Assembly: GCA_021773095.1 (NCBI GenBank)
Contig: JAJFKR010000019.1
Coordinates: 1-64,000 of the forward strand
Length of the DNA stretch: 64,000 bases
Source: Woeseiaceae bacterium
GTDB lineage: Bacteria > Pseudomonadota > Gammaproteobacteria > Steroidobacterales > Woeseiaceae
Reading direction: 5' to 3'
Positions 8,999 to 19,510 of this stretch are shown in pieces. A model generated the notes under the pieces. The model was not told the DNA's origin. It saw nothing but the letters and a program-made list of their open reading frames with translations, and made no database searches. A program made the position numbers and the translations under genes. Each line of letters begins with the position of its first letter. Positions within the stretch are counted from its first letter, which is position 1.

Positions 8999-9835
8999 TT
9001 GAGACTGGATGCGGTCATTACGGATGCCGTTGAGCGGCTTGCGCCTGACAGTGACTCGGCACGCCTCGATGCCGAGATTTTGCTGTGTCAGACAATCAAC
9101 ATGCCGCGCAGCTATCTATTTGCCCATCCTGAAGATGTGCTCGACGCCCTGACCCGAGACCGTTTTGAGCGGCTATTGAAACGAAGACTTGACGGTGAGC
9201 CCATGTCGTATATCACGGGCACACGCGAATTCTGGTCGCGCGAACTACTCGTGAGTCCGGCTACGCTGGTGCCACGACCCGAAACTGAGCTCCTTGTCGA
9301 ACTCGCGCTCGCTGAGATTCCCCGCGAGGCCGAATGGCAGATTCTCGATCTGGGCACCGGTAGCGGCGCCATTGCGGTATCTATTGCGGCGGAGCGCCTG
9401 ATGTGCACCATCACGGCGACCGATGCCAGCGCAGATGCGCTGGCCGTCGCGGCTGAGAATGTTCGGCAGGCCGATCTTGCGAATGTAATTTGTCTCAAGG
9501 GTTATTGGACTGCACCCGTGACTGGGCGACTCTTCAATCTCATCGTTGCCAATCCACCGTACGTCAGAAGTGATGATGCGGCACTTCAGGACCTGCGCTA
9601 TGAGCCTCTGGCGGCTCTCGCCTCGGGTGAGGACGGCCTCAACGACATACGGATTTTGGCGACCAACTGCACGGCCCTACTCGCCGAGGATGGCTGGCTA
9701 ATGCTGGAGCATGGAGCGGACCAGCAGATCGCTGTCGCAGACATCCTCGAAGCAGCCAACTGGGTCGATATCGCGTGCCATAATGACCTTGCAGGGAAAC
9801 CCCGCGTGACAGTGGCTCGCCGGAATGGTAAATAA
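8999..9835 (+). CDS. prmC: protein-(glutamine-N5) methyltransferase, release factor specific
   Basis: 278 residues, normal for PrmC/HemK, which methylates the GGQ glutamine of RF1 and RF2. The SAM site ILDLGTGSGAIAVSIA and the substrate motif NPPY (VANPPYVRSDD) are both present, with the PrmC linker TGTREFWSRELLVSPATLVPRPETE in pieces before them. The start is TTG 8999, preceded by AGAGGA. It lies head to head with the cystathionine beta-synthase gene, so it must have its own promoter rather than sharing the hemA-prfA transcript. Confidence 0.95.
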   Translation: MRLDAVITDAVERLAPDSDSARLDAEILLCQTINMPRSYLFAHPEDVLDALTRDRFERLLKRRLDGEPMSYITGTREFWSRELLVSPATLVPRPETELLVELALAEIPREAEWQILDLGTGSGAIAVSIAAERLMCTITATDASADALAVAAENVRQADLANVICLKGYWTAPVTGRLFNLIVANPPYVRSDDAALQDLRYEPLAALASGEDGLNDIRILATNCTALLAEDGWLMLEHGADQQIAVADILEAANWVDIACHNDLAGKPRVTVARRNGK

Positions 9836-9874
9836 GCGCACACACTTCTACTTTGAGAGACAACACGAAACATC

Positions 9875-10360
9875 ATGATTACCATCAAAACCAACCACGG
9901 CGACATTAGCGTCGAACTGTTCGACGAAAAAGCACCGATTTCCTGCGAGAATTTCCGCCAATACGTTACTGACGGGCACTTCGATGGAACCATTTTTCAC
10001 CGCGTCATTCCGAATTTCATGATTCAAGGTGGCGGCATGGACGAGAACATGGATTCCAAACCAACACGAGACCCAATCAAGAATGAGGCCGACAACGGCG
10101 AACTGAACGAGCGCGGTACGCTTGCAATGGCACGAACCGGTGTCGTTGACAGCGCAACGTCGCAGTTCTTCATTAACCTCAATAGCAACGACTTTCTTAA
10201 CCACGGTGGTCGTGATTTTGGCTATGCCGTATTTGGCAAGGTCAGTGATGGCATGGATGTGGTCGATGCGATTGCGGGCGTAGCGACCGGCAATAAGGGT
10301 GGCCACGGAGATGTGCCGCTCGACACCGTGACGATTATCGAAGTCACGATAGCCGGGTAA
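9875..10360 (+). CDS. ppiB: cyclophilin-type peptidyl-prolyl isomerase
   Basis: 161 residues without a signal peptide, so a cytoplasmic PpiB-type cyclophilin that speeds cis-trans isomerisation of X-Pro bonds. Core motifs are clear: [13 protein letters not shown] (catalytic Arg), the ATSQFFINL block and [15 protein letters not shown]. It lies 40 bases after prmC and 7 before moeB, so the three are probably one transcript. A cyclophilin between prmC and moeB is not the usual order. Confidence 0.95.
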   Translation: MITIKTNHGDISVELFDEKAPISCENFRQYVTDGHFDGTIFHRVIPNFMIQGGGMDENMDSKPTRDPIKNEADNGELNERGTLAMARTGVVDSATSQFFINLNSNDFLNHGGRDFGYAVFGKVSDGMDVVDAIAGVATGNKGGHGDVPLDTVTIIEVTIAG

Positions 10361-10367
10361 ACTCAAC

Positions 10368-11096
10368 ATGATGCGCCGCGATGCCCGTCACCTCGCTCTC
10401 GAGCAGGTCGGTATTGATGGCCAGGAACGCATTGCTGCCGGCACGGTGTTGCTTATCGGTGCCGGCGGTATCGGTTGTGCGTCTGCAGCCTATCTCGCAT
10501 CCAGTGGCGTGGGTCATCTGATGATCGCGGATTTTGACACAGTCGATGAAACCAATCTTGGACGTCAGGTACTGTACACACCCCAGGACGTCAACCAGCG
10601 CAAGGCAGAAATCGCGGCAAATCGGCTGCGCGCACTCAATCCGGACATTAATATCACGGCTATCACAAAACGGCTGGGTGATGCGGCACTTGCGTCTGCG
10701 GTTGAATTAGCGGATGTGGTCCTCGACGGATGCGACAACTTCGCGACGCGATTTCAGGTCAACGATTCCTGTGTCGCGGCGGGGAAACGCCTGATCTCCG
10801 GATCTGCGATTCGTATGGAAGGACAACTGGCGGTTTTCGGGCCCAATTACGACAACAGACCCTGCTACCGTTGTCTGTACGCCGAAGCCGATGAGTCCAT
10901 GGATAGCTGCGCGGGTAACGGTGTGCTGTCTCCGGTGCCCGGTGTCATCGGGACGATGATGGCGGTGGAGGCACTCAAATATTTTTCAGGCGTCGAATCC
11001 GATATCTCCATGCTGCACTTATACGATGCTGCTGCTACGGAATTTCATACGCTCAGAATTCAAAAACGCGAGGATTGCCCGGCGTGTGCCCGATGA
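10368..11096 (+). CDS. moeB: MoeB/ThiF-type adenylyltransferase
   Basis: 242 residues. An E1-like fold: ATP loop LLIGAGGIGCASAAYLASSG, DFDTVDETNLGRQVLY, the acceptor region GCDNFATRFQVNDSC, and zinc ligands CYRC and CPAC near the C terminus. It would adenylate the C-terminal Gly-Gly of MoaD or ThiS in molybdopterin or thiazole synthesis. The length and lack of a rhodanese domain fit MoeB/ThiF rather than MoeZ. Proximity to prmC supports moeB, as seen in other gammaproteobacteria; ThiF cannot be ruled out because neither moaD nor thiS is nearby. Confidence 0.85.
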   Translation: MMRRDARHLALEQVGIDGQERIAAGTVLLIGAGGIGCASAAYLASSGVGHLMIADFDTVDETNLGRQVLYTPQDVNQRKAEIAANRLRALNPDINITAITKRLGDAALASAVELADVVLDGCDNFATRFQVNDSCVAAGKRLISGSAIRMEGQLAVFGPNYDNRPCYRCLYAEADESMDSCAGNGVLSPVPGVIGTMMAVEALKYFSGVESDISMLHLYDAAATEFHTLRIQKREDCPACAR

Positions 11097-11118
11097 GCGG
11101 TTTCCGCTCTCTACCCCG

Positions 11119-11155
11119 CCGCTGATCGTCACGCATTACCTGTGACGACCAGCGG
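11119..11155. terminator. hairpin between convergent moeB and 11173 gene
   Basis: A 14-bp stem: 11119-11132 pairs with 11142-11155 (CCGCTGATCGTCAC against GTGACGACCAGCGG, one G-T type mismatch) across a 9-base loop. It lies 22 bases after the moeB stop and 18 before the end of the opposite-strand gene. No T-run follows on either side, so termination is likely but not certain. Confidence 0.5.
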
Positions 11156-11172
11156 GTTCGTAAACAACACTC

Positions 11173-11514
11173 TTAAATACTCTTCTCTCTGAAGCTGAAT
11201 TTTATCGTTTCTGACCGGCCCGAAACCGCACACACTGTCATGTACTCACGGATCGCTGCGTCATCTTCGATATCAAAAACTGTCGTTTTGATCGACAATT
11301 TGTGCCCGGTCACGCGGCGTTTTTTTGACTCGATGTCATGGCGAACGCGTCCTGCGCCTTCGTAGTTCGCCCGCTCACCGATTTGACTCACGCACAAGCT
11401 GATAGTGCTCTCCGGAGCAATCTCCGTAGTACCGGGCAATGCCGATGCACTTCCCGAAAACAACAGGCCAGCAACGGCCAATGATGTTGCAACTGCATAT
11501 TTACTGATTTTCAT
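11173..11514 (-). CDS. small exported protein of unknown function
   Basis: 113 residues with a clear signal peptide (MKISKYAVATSLAVAGLLFSG, cleavage near ASA-LPG), leaving a mature protein of about 88 residues. It contains two cysteines (SLCVSQ and TVCAVS), which could form a disulfide in the periplasm, and a basic patch ESKKRRVTGHK. I do not recognise the family. The ribosome binding site AGGAGA is well placed. A palindrome identical in its arms to one in the tetR promoter lies upstream, so this gene is probably controlled by that regulator. Confidence 0.75.
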   Translation of the reverse strand: MKISKYAVATSLAVAGLLFSGSASALPGTTEIAPESTISLCVSQIGERANYEGAGRVRHDIESKKRRVTGHKLSIKTTVFDIEDDAAIREYMTVCAVSGRSETIKFSFREKSI

Positions 11515-11537
11515 GGTCTTTCTCCTGGTGGTTAAAT

Positions 11538-11565
11538 AACAGAATGCTCATTCTGTTTTAGTCAA
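11538..11565 (-). promoter_or_regulatory. promoter with TetR-type operator for the 11173 gene
   Basis: The palindrome CAGAAT-GCTC-ATTCTG (11540-11555), extending to AACAGAAT...ATTCTGTT, lies just after a -35-like TTGACT (11560-11565, minus strand). A weak -10 (TGTTAT) overlaps its other end. The same arms occur in the tetR promoter at 12166-12181. The placement over the promoter fits repression. Confidence 0.65.
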
Positions 11566-11577
11566 AAAAAATGTTTG

Positions 11578-12159
11578 TTACTGCATGGCAGCCAATGTGT
11601 TATCCACAATGCCGTCCAGTGTTTCGCGTTTGAATCCGGTTCGTCCGAGTACCGCCAGGCCAAACATCGTACTGGTCAAGAGCTCTCCGGCATCATTGAC
11701 GTCAACATCGTCACGAATCTCACCGCGTGCCTTGGCCGACTCCAGTCCTACAGAGAACGCCTTGCCCATTCGCTTCATGAATTTTTGCAAAACGTCTCTC
11801 AAATCATTGTCCTGTGGTGCGAGCTCCATGGCCGTGTGAATGAACAAGCAACCTTTGGTCTCCTCCTCACAGCACATATCGTCTACGCGTTCCGCGAATA
11901 TGGTGCGGATGTGATCCAGAGAAGCATCCGGCTCCAATAAGCGCAGGAAGGAGTTCTTGCCCATGCCATCTGCGTATCGATCCAGCGCTTGTTCAAACAG
12001 CTCCCGCTTGTTGCCGAAGGTGCCATACAGCCCGTAGCGGCTAACGCCGGTCGCCTGGACTATATCTTCCATCGAGGTTTCCGAGTAACCCTTGCACGAA
12101 AACAGGTTGACTGCTTTTGTCAGTGCTGCCGTCGGATCAAATGTGCGTGTTCTAACCAT
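11578..12159 (-). CDS. TetR/AcrR-family transcriptional regulator
   Basis: 193 residues from ATG 12159 (MVRTRTFDPTAALTKAVNLF). The N-terminal ~50 residues are the TetR helix-turn-helix: GYSETSMEDIVQATGVSRYGLYGTFGNKRELF, here split at GVSRYGLYGTF for the recognition helix. The C-terminal ligand domain contains a Cys pair (DDMCCEEETKGC) and resembles the YxaF/C-terminal type. Upstream starts (ATG 12177, TTG 12195) lie inside the apparent promoter and operator, so they are unlikely. It shares an operator palindrome with the downstream secreted-protein gene, which suggests autoregulation and control of that gene. The inducer is unknown. Confidence 0.88.
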   Translation of the reverse strand: MVRTRTFDPTAALTKAVNLFSCKGYSETSMEDIVQATGVSRYGLYGTFGNKRELFEQALDRYADGMGKNSFLRLLEPDASLDHIRTIFAERVDDMCCEEETKGCLFIHTAMELAPQDNDLRDVLQKFMKRMGKAFSVGLESAKARGEIRDDVDVNDAGELLTSTMFGLAVLGRTGFKRETLDGIVDNTLAAMQ

Positions 12160-12165
12160 GCGAAC

Positions 12166-12195
12166 CAGAATAGTCATTCTGTTTTGAGTTGTCAA
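12166..12195 (-). promoter_or_regulatory. tetR promoter and operator
   Basis: On the minus strand: -35 TTGACA (12190-12195), a 17-base spacer, -10 TATTCT (12167-12172). The palindrome CAGAAT-GACT-ATTCTG (plus-strand positions 12166-12181) covers the -10 and part of the spacer. Bound repressor would block RNA polymerase. With this -10, transcription would start within a base or two of the ATG at 12159. Confidence 0.7.
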
Positions 12196-12216
12196 CCCTC
12201 AATTTGAAGCGATTCG

Positions 12217-13479
12217 CTAGTCGAGTCGCAACTTCAGGATAATGGGGCCCGACAGGCCCTCTGGCAATCTGCCATCGCGATCGAAGCGGTTCCAGTGGCT
12301 GTTCGCCACAAAGAAAAACTCGTCACCACGAATAACGCCGAGTGTCGGTTCATCAAACTGCTCGAGATTCGCTGCCAGTAATCTGCTGCGACTGATCGCG
12401 AGTCCGTTGTCACTCAATTGCAACGCAGCAATGCGGTTGGGACGAATGCCGTTTTGAACGACAAGCAACTCATGGCCATAGCGATACAGACCGTCGATCC
12501 CGTAATCGGTAACGTTGTCAGCAACACGAAGCCTTAGCAAAGATCCATCCTGCACTGATACGCGGTACAACCCGCCAATGTAATCCGCGACATACAGATA
12601 GCCGCCGCTCTCGTCGAGTACCAATCCTTGCGGCGACCCCAGTTTGCCGCGCTCCACGAGAGTCTCGAACTCGTTTGAGTCGATGTGGTAGCGATAAATG
12701 GCTCCGGTCAGACTGTCCGTCGCATAAATCGTATTGTCGTCGGCGATGACCAAATCACCGAGAACCTGCTTCTGCTCGTACTGCGGCAAAACTGCCGCCC
12801 TGGTGATTACGCCGCTGGACGTATCCAGCCGGAAGATACCCGTCTGACCCGCATCATCCTCTACATCAGCAAGCTCGGGAACCGCAGCACTTGCAAACCA
12901 AAGGCTGCCGTCAACATGAAACCGCATACCGAATACGCTCCAGCTATCGCCGCGTTTAACAAGGACGCTCGGATTCTCGGAAAGCCTGACCAACTGGCCC
13001 GTGTGAATACTACCGATATATAACTCGCCGGCTTCATCGATAGCGATTCCCTCCGGCACAAATTTCGATTCCGGGTAATTTGCGACGACGTCCGCCACAC
13101 CAGCTGGCTGGACCAGGGACCCCACTTTCGCCACGTAGTCACTCCAGCCATCGAGCTCTCTTAATGCCGCGAAGTCATCAAGCTCAGACGCACCGAAGTC
13201 GACGCCCTTTTCAAGCAGCAGATCGAGCGTCTGCAATGATCCACGGTGATCGCTGTTTAATGTCTGGGAGAGTGCAAGGTTAAACAATGCAGCGGGATAT
13301 CCGGGCCTCGCGGCCACCGCCCTTCTTGCGGCCAGCAACATCGCCGGATAATTCTCATTTTGATACTCAGCAATGAGTTCCTCGCGAGCCTCGCGATAGT
13401 CATCCGCATGCGCCGATGACAAAATGAGAATTGCGCTCGCGAGGATTACACCAACTAATTTATGCCGCGCTCGCTTCAT
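12217..13479 (-). CDS. exported beta-propeller protein (SMP-30/NHL-like) with N-terminal helical repeat
   Basis: About 420 residues. A signal peptide ([18 protein letters not shown]) is followed by a short TPR-like stretch ([27 protein letters not shown]), then from about residue 120 repeated blades of the form G-x-A-I/L-D-E-x-G-x-L-Y-I/V ([35 protein letters not shown]). This is a six-bladed propeller like SMP-30/gluconolactonase or NHL proteins; the substrate is unknown. The start may be ATG 13479 or 13488; either overlaps the 3' end of metH, so it is translationally coupled to the methionine genes, though no functional link is evident. Confidence 0.75.
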   Translation of the reverse strand: MKRARHKLVGVILASAILILSSAHADDYREAREELIAEYQNENYPAMLLAARRAVAARPGYPAALFNLALSQTLNSDHRGSLQTLDLLLEKGVDFGASELDDFAALRELDGWSDYVAKVGSLVQPAGVADVVANYPESKFVPEGIAIDEAGELYIGSIHTGQLVRLSENPSVLVKRGDSWSVFGMRFHVDGSLWFASAAVPELADVEDDAGQTGIFRLDTSSGVITRAAVLPQYEQKQVLGDLVIADDNTIYATDSLTGAIYRYHIDSNEFETLVERGKLGSPQGLVLDESGGYLYVADYIGGLYRVSVQDGSLLRLRVADNVTDYGIDGLYRYGHELLVVQNGIRPNRIAALQLSDNGLAISRSRLLAANLEQFDEPTLGVIRGDEFFFVANSHWNRFDRDGRLPEGLSGPIILKLRLD

Positions 13480-16400
13480 CGGGATCATATCCAAGGTTCG
13501 GTGCCAGCCACTTCTCCGCTTCGACCATGCTTATTCCCTTTCGTTCGGCATAGGATTCGACCTGATCACGATCGACTTTGCCGACTGCGAAGTACTTCGC
13601 ATCCGGGTGCGCGAAATAGAATCCACTAACCGCGGCCGTCGGGTACATGGCGAACGAATCGGTGAGTTGTAATCCGATACTGGCCTCAACGTCGAGCAGC
13701 TCCCACAACGTGCCTTTCTCGGTGTGGTCCGGGCACGCAGGATATCCGGGTGCCGGTCGTATACCTCGATATTTCTCAGCAATCAGATCATTGTTGCTCA
13801 GCGACTCGTCAGGCTCATAGGCCCAAAACTCTTTTCGAACTCGGCTGTGCATGAACTCAGCGAGCGCTTCAGCAAGACGATCTGCCAGCGCTTTCAAGAC
13901 AATTGCGCTGTAATCGTCATGGTCCTTCTCGAATCGTTCGACGTGCTCATCGATGCCGATGCCGGCCGTGACGGCGAATCCGCCGATGTGGTCGGACAAA
14001 CCCGTTTCCGTCGGCGCAACGAAATCGCCCAGACATCCCTGCGACTGCCCTTCTGCCTTGGAGCGCTGTTGGCGCAAATGACAAAGACGGTGAGTAACAT
14101 CCTTTCGTTCATCATTCGCAAAAACCAGGATGTCGTCGTGATCCTCCGAATTGGCCGGGTAAAAGCCAATGACGGCGCGTGCGCTCAGCCACTTGTCCTC
14201 TATGATTTGATCGAGCATTGCTGTCGCATCGTTAAATAATGACGTAGCAGCTTCGCCGACGGTTGCATCGTCCAGAATTTGCGGGAACTTACCGTGAAAC
14301 TCCCAGGCGTTAAAGAAAGGCATCCAATCGATGTAATCACGGAGGTCGTTGAGATCAATATCATTGAACACGCGAGTGCCGGTGAATTCGGGCCGTGGCG
14401 CGTCATAATCATTCCAGTCGCATTGGTGCTTGCGCGCCCTCGCTTCGTTCAACGATAGCTGCGGCGACAAACGCTTCTTGTTTGCGTGTTGGTCACGACG
14501 ACGGGCATTGTCTTTACGGGTTTTTTGCACGATCGCATCTCGCGTACTCGGTTCGATCAGCGCCTGCGCAACACCGACCGACCGCGATGCGTCTTTAACG
14601 TAGATAACCGGGCCCTCGTATTTCGGTTCGATCTTGACCGCCGTATGTGCTGGTGATGTCGTTGCACCACCGATAAGTAGTGGCAGCTCGTAGTCCAGTC
14701 GCTGCATTTCACCGGCGACGTGCACCATCTCATCCAGCGACGGAGTAATGAGTCCGGAGAGGCCAATGATGTTAGCGTTCTCGCGCTTTGCGGCCTCGAG
14801 AATTTTGTCACACGACACCATCACACCGAGGTCGATCACTTCGAAGTTGTTGCACTGCAGGACGACGCCGACGATGTTTTTGCCAATGTCGTGTACATCA
14901 CCCTTGACGGTTGCCATGACTATTTTGCCGTTTGAGCTTATCTCACCGCCTTTTTCCTCTTCGATAAATGGCACAAGATGACCCACAGCCTTTTTCATGA
15001 CGCGCGCAGATTTCACGACTTGCGGCAAAAACATCTTGCCGTCGCCGAATAAATCGCCGACGACATTCATACCGGACATCAGTGGTCCTTCGATCACATC
15101 AAGTGGTCTGTCCGTCGCCAGGCGTGCTTCTTCGGTATCGTCAACAACGAATTCATCGATACCATTGACCAGCGCATGCTCCAGTCTCTCGTCGACCGCC
15201 AGTTCACGCCATGTCAGGTCCGCAATCTTCGCAGCGGCGCCACTCTTCTGACCTGCGTATTTTTCGGCAACCGCCAGCAGTTTCTCGGTACCGTCGATAT
15301 CTCGATTGAGCACGACGTCCTCAACGGCATTTCTCAGGTCATCCGGCAAGTCGGCGTATATAGCCAGTTGACCCGCATTGACGATACCCATATCCATGCC
15401 CGCGCGAATCGCGTGGTAGAGGAATACAGAATGAATCGCCTCACGAACGACGTTGTTACCGCGAAACGAGAACGACACATTACTGACGCCGCCGCTGACC
15501 AGCGCATGCGGCAGTACCTTCTTGATTTCTCGAGTTGCTTCGATGAAGTCCAGTCCGTAATTCGCATGCTCCTCGATGCCCGTGGCGATCGCAAAAATAT
15601 TCGGATCGAAAATAATATCCGCGGGATCAACGCCGACCTGTTCGGTCAGGATCGCGTAAGAGCGTTTGCAAATGTCGATCTTGCGATCGATCGTGTCGGC
15701 CTGACCGGATTCGTCGAATGCCATGACGATAACGGCGGCTCCGTAGTCACTCACCAGTTGCGCCTGCGCGACGAACGACTCCTCGCCTTCTTTCAGGCTA
15801 ATGGAATTGACCACCGCCTTGCCTTGCACACACTTGAGACCCGCCTCAATAACCGACCACTTGGACGAGTCGATCATGATCGGGAGTCTCGCAATATCCG
15901 GCTCGGAGGCGATCAGGTTCAGGAAAGTGACCATTGCCCTTTCGGAGTCGAGCATGCCCTCGTCCATGTTGACGTCGATAATCTGCGCGCCGTTCTCTAC
16001 CTGCTGGCGTGCGACAGCAACAGCCGCCGTATAATCATCGGCTTCGATCAGACGACGAAAAACCGCAGAGCCCGTGACATTGCAACGCTCACCGACATTG
16101 GCGAACAAATCGCCGGGACCGATGTTGAATGGTTCGAGCCCTGACAGGCGACATCGGACCGCTATTTCGGGAACAACGCGGGGTGCTACATCGTCAATGA
16201 CGTCCTTCAGGGCGCGAATATGAGCGGGACGCGTTCCACAACATCCGCCGACCAGGTTAACAAGTCCACTCGCCGCGAATTCGCCGACAACCTCGGCCAT
16301 CTCGGCCGGTGTTTCATCGTACTCGCCGAATTCGTTCGGCAGACCTGCGTTCGGGTGGATGCCTACGCGTGTACCTGCAATTCTCGACAGCTCTGCGACA

Positions 16401-17173
16401 TACTGGCGCAAGTCTTTCGCGCCCAGTGCGCAGTTAAGACCGATCATGAATGGATTGACGTGACGCACTGAATTCCAGAATGCTTCTGTGGTTTGTCCGG
16501 ACAGAGTGCGGCCTGACGCATCAGTGATCGTTCCGGAAATCATGACTGGTAATTCGATACCCGTTGCGCGGAAGCTGCGCTTCAGCCCAACGATCGCAGC
16601 TTTTGCATTCAGCGTATCGAAGATCGTTTCGACCATCAGGAAATCGACACCACCCTCAATAAGTGCGACGGCCGCGACCTCATAAGTGTCTGCCAGCTTG
16701 TCGAAGCTGATATTGCGAAAACCCGGGTCGTTAACGTCGGGGGATATTGAGGCGGTGCGATTCGTCGGACCCAATATGCCCGCCACGTAACGTGGGCTAC
16801 CGACTTTGACCGCGTATTTGTCAGCACAGTCGCGAGCCAGTCTTGCAGCAGCAATGTTGAGCTCTGCGACCAATTCTTCCATGCCGTAATCGGCCATGGA
16901 CGGCGCGTTCGAGTTAAATGTGTTCGTCTCGATGATGTCGGCGCCAACATCAAGGAAATGATTATGGATGCCACGAATTACGCTGGGCCGTGTAATCGAC
17001 AGGAGATCGTTATTGCCTCCAAGATCACGTTTCCAGTCCGCAAATCGTTCGCCACGAAAGTCGTCTTCGGTCAATCCACAAGCCTGGATCATCGTTCCCA
17101 TGGCACCATCGAGTAACAAAATGCGCTCGTCGAGTGCGCGCATCATGCTGTCAATTCTGTCGTTACGTTCCAT
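13460..17173 (-). CDS. metH: cobalamin-dependent methionine synthase
   Basis: 1237 residues, full length. It transfers the methyl of 5-methyl-THF to homocysteine via cobalamin. Domains in order: homocysteine-binding barrel ([12 protein letters not shown], zinc ligands including [12 protein letters not shown], ~10-330), pterin barrel (~355-620, [13 protein letters not shown]), cap and B12 domain with the cobalamin-His loop [12 protein letters not shown], and the C-terminal SAM reactivation domain ([27 protein letters not shown]). The frame opens at 17221 but ATG 17173, ten bases after the metF stop, fits the family start. No cobalamin riboswitch is apparent upstream; control probably comes from the ArsR-type gene ahead of metF. 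Confidence 0.97.
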   Translation of the reverse strand: MERNDRIDSMMRALDERILLLDGAMGTMIQACGLTEDDFRGERFADWKRDLGGNNDLLSITRPSVIRGIHNHFLDVGADIIETNTFNSNAPSMADYGMEELVAELNIAAARLARDCADKYAVKVGSPRYVAGILGPTNRTASISPDVNDPGFRNISFDKLADTYEVAAVALIEGGVDFLMVETIFDTLNAKAAIVGLKRSFRATGIELPVMISGTITDASGRTLSGQTTEAFWNSVRHVNPFMIGLNCALGAKDLRQYVAELSRIAGTRVGIHPNAGLPNEFGEYDETPAEMAEVVGEFAASGLVNLVGGCCGTRPAHIRALKDVIDDVAPRVVPEIAVRCRLSGLEPFNIGPGDLFANVGERCNVTGSAVFRRLIEADDYTAAVAVARQQVENGAQIIDVNMDEGMLDSERAMVTFLNLIASEPDIARLPIMIDSSKWSVIEAGLKCVQGKAVVNSISLKEGEESFVAQAQLVSDYGAAVIVMAFDESGQADTIDRKIDICKRSYAILTEQVGVDPADIIFDPNIFAIATGIEEHANYGLDFIEATREIKKVLPHALVSGGVSNVSFSFRGNNVVREAIHSVFLYHAIRAGMDMGIVNAGQLAIYADLPDDLRNAVEDVVLNRDIDGTEKLLAVAEKYAGQKSGAAAKIADLTWRELAVDERLEHALVNGIDEFVVDDTEEARLATDRPLDVIEGPLMSGMNVVGDLFGDGKMFLPQVVKSARVMKKAVGHLVPFIEEEKGGEISSNGKIVMATVKGDVHDIGKNIVGVVLQCNNFEVIDLGVMVSCDKILEAAKRENANIIGLSGLITPSLDEMVHVAGEMQRLDYELPLLIGGATTSPAHTAVKIEPKYEGPVIYVKDASRSVGVAQALIEPSTRDAIVQKTRKDNARRRDQHANKKRLSPQLSLNEARARKHQCDWNDYDAPRPEFTGTRVFNDIDLNDLRDYIDWMPFFNAWEFHGKFPQILDDATVGEAATSLFNDATAMLDQIIEDKWLSARAVIGFYPANSEDHDDILVFANDERKDVTHRLCHLRQQRSKAEGQSQGCLGDFVAPTETGLSDHIGGFAVTAGIGIDEHVERFEKDHDDYSAIVLKALADRLAEALAEFMHSRVRKEFWAYEPDESLSNNDLIAEKYRGIRPAPGYPACPDHTEKGTLWELLDVEASIGLQLTDSFAMYPTAAVSGFYFAHPDAKYFAVGKVDRDQVESYAERKGISMVEAEKWLAPNLGYDPDEASAA

Positions 17174-17183
17174 CGCTACAATC

Positions 17184-18068
<885 letters not shown>

Positions 18069-18926
18069 TCAGGCTGCAACAGCGAGCAGCCAATCGGGAT
18101 TTTTTGCCGGAATGGCTCTCGGCGGAGCCAAGCGGAGATCCGCGGCAGCGGCCCATATTGCGAACAGCGACCGCAAGTCAGAAATATCGGAGTCGGCGAC
18201 CGACGCCAACAGCCATACGCGACCGTCATCGCTGAGCAAGCGCCTCGCTTCCTGCAGAGCAGTAGCGGGATCCTTCGCACTCCCCAATACGTCGTCGAGG
18301 ATAATGGTGTCGAACTCGTTGTCGTCGAACGGCAGCGAGTCCATGTCGCCTTGCCGGAGTGTCGTGTTCGCGGTTCCCGCCAGTAGTAATTCCGCGCGCG
18401 CCAGACGCCGGGCATCAGAGTCGATGTCAACGCCGACGGCCCGGTGAGCCCGTGATGCCAGTAATTTCAGTATTCGTCCCTGGCCACAGCCTATGTCGAG
18501 CAGATCACCCAACGGCCGCGTGACCGTCAATTCGACCAGTGCCTTGTGTAACAGCCGGTCGCTTCCCGAAACCGGGGCCGCGACAACGTCTCTGTCGGCA
18601 CGAATCTCACGCAATTTCCGGATGTCTTTTTGAAACTGTGGCTCGGCATCGGGTAGCAATGCGAGCAAACGGCGGCGCGTCGTCTGGTCTTCGCCTGCGC
18701 TTCGCACGCGGTAGTAAACGAAGTGCCCGTCCTTGAAGCGCTCCAGCAATCCGGCAGCACACAATTGTTTCACGTGTTGAGAGATACGCGGCTGACTCTG
18801 CCCCATTACTTTGGTCAGCTCAGACACACTGCACTCGGCCACGCCACACAATGCCACCAACCGGGTTCGGAACGGGTCGGCGAGCGCTTTGAATTGTAGC
18901 AGCAGCTTGTGGGTCAATGAGTTCAT
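18069..18926 (-). CDS. ArsR-family regulator fused to a SAM-dependent methyltransferase domain (SahR-like)
   Basis: 285 residues. Residues 1-85 form an ArsR winged helix: LADPFRTRLVALC, SVSELTKVMGQSQPRISQHV, and wing FKDGHFVYYRVR. Residues ~125-270 form a class I methyltransferase (LLDIGCGQGRILKLLASR, VGVDIDSDARRLA, FDTIILDDVLG). It heads the metF-metH operon. Established work names SahR, an ArsR-type regulator in Proteobacteria that senses S-adenosylhomocysteine and controls methionine-cycle genes; the fusion and the context match, but identity is inferred. The cysteines of a metal site are not evident. The methyltransferase domain may serve as the SAH sensor rather than as an enzyme. Confidence 0.82.
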   Translation of the reverse strand: MNSLTHKLLLQFKALADPFRTRLVALCGVAECSVSELTKVMGQSQPRISQHVKQLCAAGLLERFKDGHFVYYRVRSAGEDQTTRRRLLALLPDAEPQFQKDIRKLREIRADRDVVAAPVSGSDRLLHKALVELTVTRPLGDLLDIGCGQGRILKLLASRAHRAVGVDIDSDARRLARAELLLAGTANTTLRQGDMDSLPFDDNEFDTIILDDVLGSAKDPATALQEARRLLSDDGRVWLLASVADSDISDLRSLFAIWAAAADLRLAPPRAIPAKNPDWLLAVAA

Positions 18927-18952
18927 ATAAAAATATAAGTATTTATTTATAT
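18925..18952 (-). promoter_or_regulatory. AT-rich inverted repeat at the ArsR-methyltransferase start
   Basis: A 28-base stretch made almost only of A and T, with 7-bp arms ATATAAA (18925-18931) and TTTATAT (18946-18952), touches the ATG of the regulator gene. ArsR-type regulators often bind such AT-rich dyads, so it is a candidate autoregulatory site. There is no ribosome binding site between it and the ATG. Confidence 0.3.
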
Positions 18953-19046
18953 TGCTAATCGAATAGTATACAGAAATCGTTGTTGGAACCCAATGGTTTG
19001 CGTATACCGGTTAGACTCACGACAGTCGCTAAAAGGAGAGTTTTGC

Positions 19047-19436
19047 GTGAACACGAATACAATTGAGATCAATGCCTTATCGCCAACCCCGGAACAGATG
19101 CAGGCGTTTCTTTCGCTTCCGGACAGCCCGGTTGTGATGGTCAACCTGCTTAAGTTCAAGCCCGGCGGCGGTGCCGAGGAATATGCCAAGTACGCCATCG
19201 GTGTAGGGCCGCTGCTGCAGAAGGTGGGAGCGAAGATCGTGTTTTCGGGCCAGGCAGCTGCGTGCCTGATTGGTAACGGTGATTGGGACTCGATCGCTCT
19301 CGTCGAATATCCGAATCCAGCAGCACTGCTGAAGATGGTGGAGTCAGAGGGATATAAGGCAATCCACCACCATCGGGAAGCCGGGCTCAAGGGCCAGGTA
19401 AATTATGCGGTATTGCCGTCGGCTGATGGGCTCTAG
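19047..19436 (+). CDS. DUF1330-like small protein
   Basis: 129 residues from GTG 19047, chosen because AAGGAGAG lies seven bases upstream; the frame is open from 18993. The central part VVMVNLLKFKPGGGAEEYAKYA and the end FSGQAA...WDSIALVEYPNPAALLKMVES resemble the DUF1330/dimeric alpha-beta barrel fold, in which small cytoplasmic proteins bind or modify small molecules. The function is unknown. It is divergent from the ArsR-methyltransferase gene and is followed 75 bases later by a small membrane protein. Confidence 0.75.
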   Translation: MNTNTIEINALSPTPEQMQAFLSLPDSPVVMVNLLKFKPGGGAEEYAKYAIGVGPLLQKVGAKIVFSGQAAACLIGNGDWDSIALVEYPNPAALLKMVESEGYKAIHHHREAGLKGQVNYAVLPSADGL

Positions 19437-19510
19437 CCACCGAGCGGTTTTCGCACGGTCGCGGTGTTACCCTCGATTCTTGCGAACGATTAACCAGCGA
19501 GGTTCGCTGT

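Noticed and set aside
15176-16144. 322-codon plus-strand frame inside metH
   Set aside because: Antisense to the conserved metH pterin domain; no promoter or family.
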